Shown here: positions 1 through 8,754 of the stretch, piece by piece
Layout: each line of letters opens with the position of its first letter
Position numbering within the stretch: position 1 is the stretch's first letter
Origin: Citricoccus sp. WCRC_4
Lineage (GTDB): Bacteria > Actinomycetota > Actinomycetes > Actinomycetales > Micrococcaceae
Length of the DNA: 15,550 nt
Assembly (NCBI GenBank): GCA_026645375.1
Contig: JAPFFX010000350.1
Coordinates: 1-15,550, forward strand
Reading direction: 5' to 3'
Program-made: the position numbers and the translations under genes
The notes under the pieces: model-generated
Told to the model about the DNA's origin: nothing
Seen by the model: only the letters and a program-made list of their open reading frames with translations
The model's database searches: none

Positions 1-1241
1 CCGACGTCCATCAGGACCTGGTCGTAGGCGCGGTTCAGGAACGTGGCGTAGACGGCGACCACCGGGTGCAGCCCGCCGAAGGCCATGCCGGCCGCGGAGG
101 TGACCGCGTGCTGCTCGGCGATGCCGACGTCGTAGACGCGCTGGGGGTGCTTCTCGGCCATCCTGCCCAGGCCGACCGGGATCTTCATGGCGGCGGTGAT
201 GGCCACGATGTCCGGGCGCTCGTCGGCGATCTCCACGATCTCGTCGCCGAAGACCGAGGTCCAGGACGGTCCGGAGCTGGAGGCCACCGGCTCCCCGGTC
301 TCCGGGTCGATCCGGCCGATCGCGTGGAACTGGTCGTCCACGTGGGCGACCGCCGGGCCATAACCGTGGCCCTTCTCCGTCATGGCGTGCACGATGACCG
401 GGCCCTCATAGTTGCGGGCGTCGGCCAGGGCCTCCTCGAGTTGCTCCTGGTCATGCCCGTTGATGGGGCCGATGTACTTCATCCCGAGGTCCTCGAACAG
501 TCCCTGCGGGGCCCACCAGTCCTTGATGCCCTTCTTCGTGGCGTGCAGGGAGCGGTAGACGAAGCGCCCGGCGGCGCCGGAGGTCTGCAGCCGGCCCTTC
601 CAGAAGTCCAGGGTGTCCTCGTAGCCGCGGTGGGTGCGCAGCTTGTCCAGGAACGCCCGGCGCAGGGCGGAGAGCTGGTTCGCCAGGCCGCCGACGGTCG
701 GGGCGTAGGACCGGCCGTTGTCGTTGACGACGATCACGACGCGGCGGTCGCGGTCCGCGGCGATGTTGTTGATGGCCTCCCAGGCCATGCCGCCGGTCAG
801 CGCGCCGTCGCCGATCACGGCGACCACGTAGCGGTCGCCCTCGCCGCGCAATGCCCAGGCGCGGGAGATGCCGTCCGCCCAGGACAGGGAGGACGATGCG
901 TGGGAGGACTCGACGACGTCATGCACCGACTCGCCCCGGTCGCCGTAGCCGGACAACCCGCCCTGCTGGCGCAGCGTGGAGAAGTCCTGCCGCCCGGTGA
1001 CGAGCTTGTGCACGTACGACTGGTGCCCGGTGTCGAAGATCACCGCGTCCCGCGGGGAGTCGAACAGCCGGTGGATCGCGAGGGTCAGTTCGACCACGCC
1101 GAGATTGGGACCGAGGTGACCGCCGGTGCGGGAGACGTTGGCGATCAGGAACGTCCGGACCTCCTCCGCCAGCCTCCGGACCTGGCTGGGCGTGAGCCGG
1201 CTGAGGTCCTGGGGTGAACGGATCGTTTCGAGAAGGCCCAC
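1..1241 (-). CDS. dxs: 1-deoxy-D-xylulose-5-phosphate synthase, 3' part cut by window edge
   Basis: Cytosolic thiamine-diphosphate enzyme that condenses pyruvate with glyceraldehyde 3-phosphate to form DXP, the first step of the MEP isoprenoid pathway. About 413 codons are present of a family length near 640. The start is GTG at 1241: the protein begins VGLLETIRSPQDL, and an AAAGGA ribosome site lies about 11 bases upstream. Visible signatures are DTGHQSYVHK near residue 70, the thiamine-diphosphate motif GDG at 144-146 followed by NN and NDN, and YDVGIAEQHAV near 368-378, whose Glu belongs to the cofactor-activating site of the second (pyrimidine-binding) domain. The C-terminal transketolase-like domain lies outside the window. 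No frameshift is visible. It is read away from the AI-2E family gene at 1391-2590, on the same strand and 149 bases downstream of it, so either its own promoter or readthrough is possible. Identification is by family motifs and is very secure. Confidence 0.97.
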   Translation of the reverse strand, partial: MGLLETIRSPQDLSRLTPSQVRRLAEEVRTFLIANVSRTGGHLGPNLGVVELTLAIHRLFDSPRDAVIFDTGHQSYVHKLVTGRQDFSTLRQQGGLSGYGDRGESVHDVVESSHASSSLSWADGISRAWALRGEGDRYVVAVIGDGALTGGMAWEAINNIAADRDRRVVIVVNDNGRSYAPTVGGLANQLSALRRAFLDKLRTHRGYEDTLDFWKGRLQTSGAAGRFVYRSLHATKKGIKDWWAPQGLFEDLGMKYIGPINGHDQEQLEEALADARNYEGPVIVHAMTEKGHGYGPAVAHVDDQFHAIGRIDPETGEPVASSSGPSWTSVFGDEIVEIADERPDIVAITAAMKIPVGLGRMAEKHPQRVYDVGIAEQHAVTSAAGMAFGGLHPVVAVYATFLNRAYDQVLMDV

Positions 1242-1341
1242 GGGCTGGCGGTCCTTTCGGCCGGGGACGGGATGACGCGGAGGAACCCCTCCCACGAGGC
1301 CGGGGAGCCGGGGAAGGCCCAGGACCCAGCGCCCCAGGGAA

Positions 1342-1372
1342 AGTACGCCTCAGCTGCTGCTCTCATCGTACT
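1342..1372. repeat. short inverted repeat in dxs upstream region
   Basis: AGTACG (1342-1347) and CGTACT (1367-1372) are perfect inverted copies separated by 19 bases, with a small CAGCTG palindrome between them. The half-site centres are 25 bases apart, a little over two helical turns. The right arm overlaps the candidate -10 element of dxs, so it could be an operator, but six-base arms can occur by chance. Confidence 0.3.
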
Positions 1373-1393
1373 ATGCGTGCACAGGCGGGTTCA
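1365..1393 (-). promoter_or_regulatory. weak candidate promoter for dxs
   Basis: On the minus strand TACGAT (1370 to 1365) resembles a -10 element. TGAACC (1393 to 1388), 17 bases upstream, is a poor -35 match. Transcription from here would give a leader of roughly 115 bases before the GTG of dxs. The -35 overlaps the stop codon of the upstream AI-2E family gene. The -10 overlaps one arm of the inverted repeat at 1342-1372. This is inference from hexamer likeness only. Confidence 0.25.
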
Positions 1394-2590
1394 GGCCGGG
1401 GGCGTGGACGGTGTCGATCCCCGACGGGAGCCGGAGCCGCGACGAGACTTTGCGGTAGGAGGGGTCTCTGCCCGCTTCGACTTGCGGGCCGTCTTCGCCG
1501 CGGCCTCCTCGGACCTCAGGATGTCCCGCGTCTCCGACGTGGGGCCGATCACCGGGCGCAGCCAGTGGGCGTCCGGGTTGGCGTCCACCAGCAGCGCCTT
1601 CACCAGCAGGGTGAGCGGGATGGCGAGGATCGCGCCGATCGGACCGGTCAGCGCGGCCCACAGCAGCACCGAGAAGAAGGTGATCGTCTGGCTGAGGGAG
1701 ACGGCATGCCCGACCACCCGGGGTTGGATGATCGACTGCACGACCCCATTGATGACGCCGTAGACCACGATGACCCAGACCACGGTCGGCCAGCCGCCGA
1801 CGAGGAAGCCGAAGACGAGCGGCGGGATGATGGCGAAGAAGTAGCCGATGTTCGGGATGAAGCTGCACAGGAAGGCCAGGAGCCCCCAGAGCAGGGCCGC
1901 GGGGACCCCCATGATGAACAGCGCGGTCGCGTTGAGCACACCCTGCACCACGCCGAGCACCGTGGTCACCACCATGTAGCGCCGCACGTTCGTGGCGTAA
2001 TCGCGGAGCGCCTGGACGAGCTCGGGCCGCCGCTCGCTGAGCTGGCGCAGGATCGTCCGGGCGTAGGCGGCATCGGCCGCCATCAGGATCATCATGGTGA
2101 GCACGATGACGAGGGCGCCCGTGATACTCGTGACGCTTCCGAGGGCGCCGGTGATCGCCGCAGCGATGCTGCCCGGGTCCAGGCCGCCGACGAATGACTG
2201 GATTTGGGACTGTCCGATGCCGAGCCTGGCCAGTCCGGCGGCGATCTGGTTGCCGATCTCCTGGAACTGGGAGGCGTACGTCGGCAGCATCGCCACGAAC
2301 TGCGCGAAGGCGATGATCAGCGTGTACGTGAACACGGCCAGCAGCGCGAACACCACGAGGATGACCGATCCCGTGGCCAGCCCCGGCGGCACCCCGAACC
2401 TCTCGAGGCGGCCGCGCACGGGGCTCGCGCAGATCACGAGCACGAGGGTGAGCAGCACGGGCGCCAGGATGTCCCGGATGCTGTGGATCCCCGCGCCCAC
2501 GACGACCGCGGCAGCTGCGCCGAGGAGGATGATGGTCCCCCGGGGGTAGCGGCCGGTACGCCCGTCGAGGCGCGGCTCGGTGCTGCTCAT
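1391..2590 (-). CDS. AI-2E/PerM family membrane transporter
   Basis: Integral membrane protein of 399 residues in the AI-2E family transporter group (PF01594). The family includes E. coli TqsA (autoinducer-2 export) and several Na+/H+ antiporters, so the substrate cannot be named. Hydrophobic segments lie at about residues 18-55, 70-98 and 150-165, with a long cluster from 210 to 350. The region after residue 225 carries the family-typical GVPAALLWGLLAF and FIPNIGYFFAIIPP stretches. The last 45 residues are basic and Ser/Pro/Thr-rich, probably a cytosolic tail. I chose ATG 2590: it gives an N-terminus MSSTEPRLDGR directly before the first membrane segment and has GAGG about 9 bases upstream. 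A longer frame from 2806 would run into the divergent cardiolipin synthase and lacks family likeness. The neighbours suggest no pathway link. It shares a 115-base divergent region with cls. Confidence 0.88.
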   Translation of the reverse strand: MSSTEPRLDGRTGRYPRGTIILLGAAAAVVVGAGIHSIRDILAPVLLTLVLVICASPVRGRLERFGVPPGLATGSVILVVFALLAVFTYTLIIAFAQFVAMLPTYASQFQEIGNQIAAGLARLGIGQSQIQSFVGGLDPGSIAAAITGALGSVTSITGALVIVLTMMILMAADAAYARTILRQLSERRPELVQALRDYATNVRRYMVVTTVLGVVQGVLNATALFIMGVPAALLWGLLAFLCSFIPNIGYFFAIIPPLVFGFLVGGWPTVVWVIVVYGVINGVVQSIIQPRVVGHAVSLSQTITFFSVLLWAALTGPIGAILAIPLTLLVKALLVDANPDAHWLRPVIGPTSETRDILRSEEAAAKTARKSKRAETPPTAKSRRGSGSRRGSTPSTPPA

Positions 2591-2623
2591 CGCGACCTCG
2601 TCTCGTGCTCGAGTGGTATCGCC

Positions 2624-2653
2624 AGAGTAGGTAGGGCTGCCCCGCCCGGTCAT
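2624..2653 (-). promoter_or_regulatory. candidate promoter for the AI-2E family gene
   Basis: On the minus strand ATGACC (2653 to 2648) is followed after 18 bases by TACTCT (2629 to 2624), a reasonable actinobacterial -35/-10 pair. The predicted start of transcription near 2617 gives a leader of about 27 bases containing the GAGG ribosome site of the gene starting at 2590. Inferred from sequence likeness alone. Confidence 0.4.
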
Positions 2654-2692
2654 CATCCTGATCGGGTGATGTAGGGCATCGGCGTCCCCCGC

Positions 2693-2705
2693 TATCGTCG
2701 GCGGA
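2693..2705 (+). promoter_or_regulatory. candidate leaderless -10 element for cls
   Basis: TATCGT (2693-2698) fits the TANNNT -10 pattern and ends 7 bases before the ATG at 2706. Transcription would therefore begin at or next to the start codon. No purine-rich ribosome site precedes the ATG (the 7 bases are CGGCGGA), which fits a leaderless transcript. No convincing -35 hexamer is visible, which is common for such promoters. Confidence 0.45.
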
Positions 2706-4184
2706 ATGGAGCCGCAGCAGGGGACGGTGCTCATCGCAGTGGTCTTCGTCGCGGTCGACCTGGCCATCCGCATCGCCGCGCTCATCATCATTCCGCGCGA
2801 CCGCAAGCCGACTGCAGCGATGGCGTGGCTGCTCGCGATATTCCTGGTCCCCTACCTCGGCATCCTGTTCTTCCTGCTGATCGGCAGCCCGAAACTGCCG
2901 AGGAAGCGGCGCGCCAAGCAGGCCGAGGTCGACCGGATGATCACCGCCGGGGTGCGCGACGCGCACGTGGTGCCGGCGGTCGGGAGGGCACAGTGGCCCG
3001 GGTGGTTCGAAGGGGTGGTGACCCTGAACCGGGCACTCGGCGCCGTACCGGCCGTGGGTGGCAGTCGTGCGGACCTCGTCGGTGACTACGCCGGATCGCT
3101 GGCGGGCATGACGGCCGACATCGACAGCGCCATCAGCTTCGTGCATGTCGAGTTCTACATCGTGTCGTACGACGTGTCGACGAAGGACTTCTTCCGGGCG
3201 ATGGAGGAGGCCGTGGCCCGCGGGGTGGTGGTGCGCCTGCTCCTGGACCACATCGCCTCGATCCGCGCCCCCGGGCACCGGGAGACCCTCGCCGAGCTCG
3301 ACCGGATCGGGGTGCAGTGGTCGTTCATGCTGCCCGTGCGGCCGATGAAGGGACAATGGCAGCGGCCCGACCTGCGTAATCACCGCAAGCTCGTCGTGGT
3401 CGATGGCCGGGTCGGCTGGATGGGCTCACAGAACCTGGTCGATCGCAGTTACAACCTGGCGAAGAACCTCAGGCGCGGCCTGCAATGGCAGGATCTGATG
3501 ACCAGGACCACCGGGCCAGTGGTCAGTGGCCTCAACGCGATCTTCCTGTCCGACTGGTACTGCGAGACCGACGAGGTCCTCGACGCCGAGCACGTCGCCG
3601 CCTCCGACGTCATGGTCGACGATTCCCCGGCGGCATTGGCATGCCAGGTGGTGCCGAGCGGGCCCGGCTTCGAGTACGAGAACAACCTGCACCTCTTCCT
3701 GACGTTGCTCTACTCGGCCCGGCACCGCATCATCATCACCAGCCCCTACTTCGTGCCCGACGAGGCGATGATGTATGCCATCACGTCCGCCTGCCAACGC
3801 GGACTCGACGTGCACCTGTTCGTCTCGGAACTGGGTGACCAGGGGCCGGTCTTCCACGCCCAGCGCTCCTATTACGGCGCGCTGCTGCGAGCCGGGGTAC
3901 GCATCTTCAGGTACCCCGCGCCGTACATCCTGCACGCCAAGCACCTGTCGATCGACGACGACACCGCGGTCATCGGCTCCAGCAACATGGACATCCGGTC
4001 CTTCGCCCTCGACCTCGAGGTGTCACTGCTCGTGCGGGGAGCCGGTTTCGTGGAGCAGATGCGCATCGTCGAAGACGGCTATCGCGAGGTCAGCCGCGAA
4101 CTCACCCTGGCCGAATGGGAGAGGGAACCACTGCGCGCCACCGTCCTCGACGGGCTCGCCCGGCTCACCTCCGCCCTCCAGTGA
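2706..4184 (+). CDS. cls: cardiolipin synthase, phospholipase D superfamily
   Basis: Membrane-bound enzyme expected to make cardiolipin by phosphatidyl transfer, in bacterial Cls enzymes from two phosphatidylglycerol molecules. It has 492 residues, the normal length. Two N-terminal membrane segments (about 8-29 and 38-60) are followed by a basic stretch, SPKLPRKRRAK, then two phospholipase D domains. The HKD motifs are complete: H226/K228/D233 in HRKLVVVD followed by GSQN, and H410/K412/D417 in HAKHLSID followed by GSSNMDIRS. The start is ATG 2706; the frame opens directly into the first membrane segment and no other start is better placed. It converges on acn, with a hairpin terminator between them. 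Some actinobacteria (mycobacteria for example) instead use a CDP-alcohol phosphatidyltransferase to make cardiolipin, so a PLD-type enzyme here is informative about lineage. The exact acceptor lipid is inferred from the family. Confidence 0.95.
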   Translation: MEPQQGTVLIAVVFVAVDLAIRIAALIIIPRDRKPTAAMAWLLAIFLVPYLGILFFLLIGSPKLPRKRRAKQAEVDRMITAGVRDAHVVPAVGRAQWPGWFEGVVTLNRALGAVPAVGGSRADLVGDYAGSLAGMTADIDSAISFVHVEFYIVSYDVSTKDFFRAMEEAVARGVVVRLLLDHIASIRAPGHRETLAELDRIGVQWSFMLPVRPMKGQWQRPDLRNHRKLVVVDGRVGWMGSQNLVDRSYNLAKNLRRGLQWQDLMTRTTGPVVSGLNAIFLSDWYCETDEVLDAEHVAASDVMVDDSPAALACQVVPSGPGFEYENNLHLFLTLLYSARHRIIITSPYFVPDEAMMYAITSACQRGLDVHLFVSELGDQGPVFHAQRSYYGALLRAGVRIFRYPAPYILHAKHLSIDDDTAVIGSSNMDIRSFALDLEVSLLVRGAGFVEQMRIVEDGYREVSRELTLAEWEREPLRATVLDGLARLTSALQ

Positions 4185-4226
4185 CGCTCTCCCCCGTCCC
4201 TCCGGGGCGGGCCCGGACAACGACGA

Positions 4227-4256
4227 AGGACCGGGACCCACTGGGGTCCCGGTCCT
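4227..4256. terminator. bidirectional hairpin terminator between cls and acn
   Basis: A perfect 13-bp stem (AGGACCGGGACCC with its complement) encloses the 4-base loop ACTG. It lies 42 bases after the cls stop and 49 bases beyond the acn stop, between convergent genes. There is no long T-tract on either side (TCTCACTC follows on the plus strand), as is usual for high-GC actinobacterial terminators. The position and stem strength make termination in both directions likely. Confidence 0.8.
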
Positions 4257-4305
4257 CTCACTCTCGCCAGGCCGGCGTCGGGGCCGGCCTCACATCAGTG
4301 AGCCG

Positions 4306-7005
<2,700 letters not shown>

Positions 7006-7022
7006 GGAGGACTCCTCTTCCC

Positions 7023-7037
7023 GCCCTGCGTCAGGGC
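7023..7037 (-). promoter_or_regulatory. hairpin next to the acn ribosome site
   Basis: GCCCTG and CAGGGC form a perfect 6-bp stem with a 3-base loop (ACG on the minus strand). It ends only a few bases before the GAGGAG ribosome site of acn, so it would sit in the 5' leader of the mRNA where it could affect ribosome loading. It lacks the bulged C and CAGUGN loop of an animal iron-responsive element. Regulatory function is inferred from position only. Confidence 0.35.
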
Positions 7038-7104
7038 GATTGGCCGGTCTTGAGTGCCATTGCCGCGCTTTCCGGGTCTCCCGGCACCGCGTACGGGCGA
7101 TGCC

Positions 7105-7134
7105 GGACCGGTGGCGACGGCCAGGTGCCGGTCC
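7105..7134 (-). promoter_or_regulatory. long imperfect hairpin in the acn leader region
   Basis: GGACCGG (7105-7111) pairs with CCGGTCC (7128-7134). Directly inside, TGGC (7112-7115) pairs with GCCA (7120-7123) around the loop GACG. A 4-base bulge, GGTG (7124-7127), remains on one side. This gives 11 base pairs in all, about 100 bases upstream of the acn start. If transcription begins near the TAGGAT element (7184 to 7179) the hairpin is within the mRNA leader. Confidence 0.3.
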
Positions 7135-7178
7135 TGGGCCGGCGGTCTGACGACGCCGTCACAGGGGGCTCGCCGACC

Positions 7179-7184
7179 ATCCTA
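7179..7184 (-). promoter_or_regulatory. candidate -10 element for acn
   Basis: On the minus strand GGGATAGGATGG contains TAGGAT (7184 to 7179), a fair TANNNT match. No good -35 is seen 16-18 bases upstream. Transcription would start near 7172 and give a leader of about 165 bases including both hairpins described for acn. It is the best -10-like element I see between the two genes, but the evidence is weak. Confidence 0.3.
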
Positions 7185-7236
7185 TCCCGAAGGGCGGCCC
7201 GCCATCCGTCCTTTCACCGGCGGTGACACGGCTTCT

Positions 7237-7263
7237 TGACGGTCCGTCAGGGATTCCTGACGG
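7237..7263. terminator. hairpin after the RNA methyltransferase gene, with an overlapping alternative fold
   Basis: CCGTCAGG (7244-7251) and CCTGACGG (7256-7263) form a perfect 8-bp stem with loop GATT, 20 bases beyond the stop of the gene ending at 7284. It is a plausible terminator without a T-tract. The left arm can instead pair with TGACG at 7237-7241 (loop GTC, stem to 7249), so two mutually exclusive hairpins share one arm. A terminator is the simple reading; the alternative pairing may be incidental. Confidence 0.5.
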
Positions 7264-7283
7264 GGCGGACGGGTGCCCGGGCG

Positions 7284-8741
7284 TCAGTGGCGGACCAGCA
7301 GGGCGACCGACTCCATGTGGTGGGTGTCCGGGTACAGGTCATAGACGTCGGCGGACTCCACGGACCAGCCCGCCTGGGTCAGCAGGCCCAGGTCACGGGC
7401 GAAGGAGGCCGGGTCGCAGGAGACGTACACGATGCGCCGCGGGTCCAGTCGGTGGATGCGCTCCACGGCGGTCTTGCCGGCCCCGGCGCGCGGCGGGTCG
7501 AGCACCACGGTGTCCACGTGCCGGGACCCCAGGCCGCACTCGGCCACCGGCGCGGCCGGATCCCTCAGCCAGCCGCCCAGGATCCGGTCGGTCAGGCCGT
7601 TGAGCACGGCGGCCTGCTCGACCCCGTGAAGGTTCCGCCGGGCGTCGCGGCTGGCCCCCGGGGAGGCCTCCACGGACAGCACCAGTCCCTGTGGCCCGAC
7701 GGCATCGGCCAGGTACGCGGTGAACAGGCCGGCCCCGGCGTACAGGTCGGCGATGACGTGGCCGGGCTGCGGGTCGGCCGCCTCCAGGACGGCGTCCACC
7801 AGCATCTGGGGGGCCGCCCGGTGGACTTGCCAGAAGCCGTCTCCGGTGATCCGGTAGGCCTTCCGCCCGCCGATCCGGGACTCCACGACCTCCTGCGTCC
7901 AGGTGCGCCCCCGCAGCCGGTGCAGCGTGGGCCGGTCCCCGGGCCGTTCCGGCGGACCCATCAGGACCACGGAGGTCCCCTGAGGCAGTCGCGCCGTCTG
8001 GCGGTGCATCCGGCCGCCGAGCTGGGCGAGGTCCGCCCCCTCGGCCGGTGTCAGCACCACGAGCGAGGGCTGGCCGTCCGCGGGGGTGGCGACCTCCACG
8101 CGCTCGATGCCCGTGAGGTCCAGTTCCCACAGTTTCAGGGCGTCCAGTCCCGGGACGCCCAGCGGCATGTTCCGCACCGGGACCAGGACGTTGGAGCGGT
8201 GGGCATGCATGGCGAGCCGGCCGGTGGGTGTCACGGCGAAGGAGTTCCGGGTGCGCCAGTGCAGTCCCGAGGGGTCGTCCCCCGGGGCACCGGTGACGTG
8301 GACGTCGAGCTGGATGCCCGCGATCCTGGCCACCGTGTCCCGGAACACCTGTGCCTTGAGCCGGCGCTGGTGCGGCAGCACGATGTGCCCGAACTCGGCC
8401 CCGCCCACCGGCAGCCGGCCGGCGGCATGGGCGCGCAGCGAGTCCGCGAGCTTCCACTGGTGGGTGCGCCGGAACTCCGAGCCCTGCAGCACCTCGACGG
8501 CGTCGGCGCGCCAGAACCTGGCGCCCTCCCCCGCCTCGGTGACGAGGGCCCGGACCACCTCTCCGGGAATCGCGTGGCGGACGAAGACCACCCGGCCGTC
8601 GTACCGGGCCACGCAGTGGCCGCCGTGCGCCATGGGGCCGGCCTCGAGTTCGAGCAGCTGGGGCACGTCGTAGGCTCCGGAATCTTCGTCCACGGGCCGT
8701 AGGGCTCCGTCGATCCTGCTGGTGTCCCGGGTACTGGTCAT
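7284..8741 (-). CDS. TRAM-domain class I SAM RNA (uracil-5-)methyltransferase, TrmA/RlmC/RlmD family
   Basis: Cytosolic enzyme expected to methylate C5 of a uridine in 23S rRNA or tRNA with S-adenosylmethionine. It has 485 residues from ATG 8741, which has GAGAGGA about 9 bases upstream. A GTG at 8771 would add 10 residues inside the preceding gene and is less likely. The TRAM domain is at roughly 30-75 (GHCVARYDGRVVFVRHAIPGE). The SAM-binding DLYAGAGLF begins at D332, DPPR at D415, the nucleophile C442 is in VYVSCDP, and the general base E477 is in HHMES. The C-to-E spacing of 35 equals that of E. coli RlmD as I remember it. Only three cysteines are present and the usual GGC motif reads GGAEFGH, so the iron-sulfur cluster of RlmD is absent. 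It follows the permease gene by 13 bases and is probably cotranscribed. The exact target base cannot be read from sequence. Confidence 0.92.
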   Translation of the reverse strand: MTSTRDTSRIDGALRPVDEDSGAYDVPQLLELEAGPMAHGGHCVARYDGRVVFVRHAIPGEVVRALVTEAGEGARFWRADAVEVLQGSEFRRTHQWKLADSLRAHAAGRLPVGGAEFGHIVLPHQRRLKAQVFRDTVARIAGIQLDVHVTGAPGDDPSGLHWRTRNSFAVTPTGRLAMHAHRSNVLVPVRNMPLGVPGLDALKLWELDLTGIERVEVATPADGQPSLVVLTPAEGADLAQLGGRMHRQTARLPQGTSVVLMGPPERPGDRPTLHRLRGRTWTQEVVESRIGGRKAYRITGDGFWQVHRAAPQMLVDAVLEAADPQPGHVIADLYAGAGLFTAYLADAVGPQGLVLSVEASPGASRDARRNLHGVEQAAVLNGLTDRILGGWLRDPAAPVAECGLGSRHVDTVVLDPPRAGAGKTAVERIHRLDPRRIVYVSCDPASFARDLGLLTQAGWSVESADVYDLYPDTHHMESVALLVRH

Positions 8742-8754
8742 CCTCGACGTCCTC

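Noticed and set aside
66..1217. Long plus-strand open frame of 383 codons opposite dxs
   Set aside because: It is antisense to clear dxs coding sequence. Its composition (Gly, Ala, Val, Arg, His, Asp rich with no domain) is what high-GC coding DNA gives on the opposite strand.
2591..2806. N-terminal extension of the AI-2E family protein to 2806
   Set aside because: The extension crosses the divergent promoter region and the start of cls. The ATG at 2590 has a ribosome site and precedes the first membrane segment directly.
1371..3383. Minus-strand open frame of 670 codons across the AI-2E gene and the cls 5' half
   Set aside because: It runs through two genes with recognised domains in other frames or strands, and its own translation is low-complexity Arg/His/Pro-rich sequence.
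4266..4290. GGCCGG...CCGGCC palindrome next to the acn stop as a second terminator
   Set aside because: Short GC palindromes of this kind are common by chance at this composition, and the adjacent perfect 13-bp hairpin already explains termination.
7018..7283. A small gene, tRNA or small RNA in the 278-base gap between acn and the methyltransferase gene
   Set aside because: I looked on both strands and found only hairpins and a weak -10-like element. No tRNA fold and no supported small ORF.
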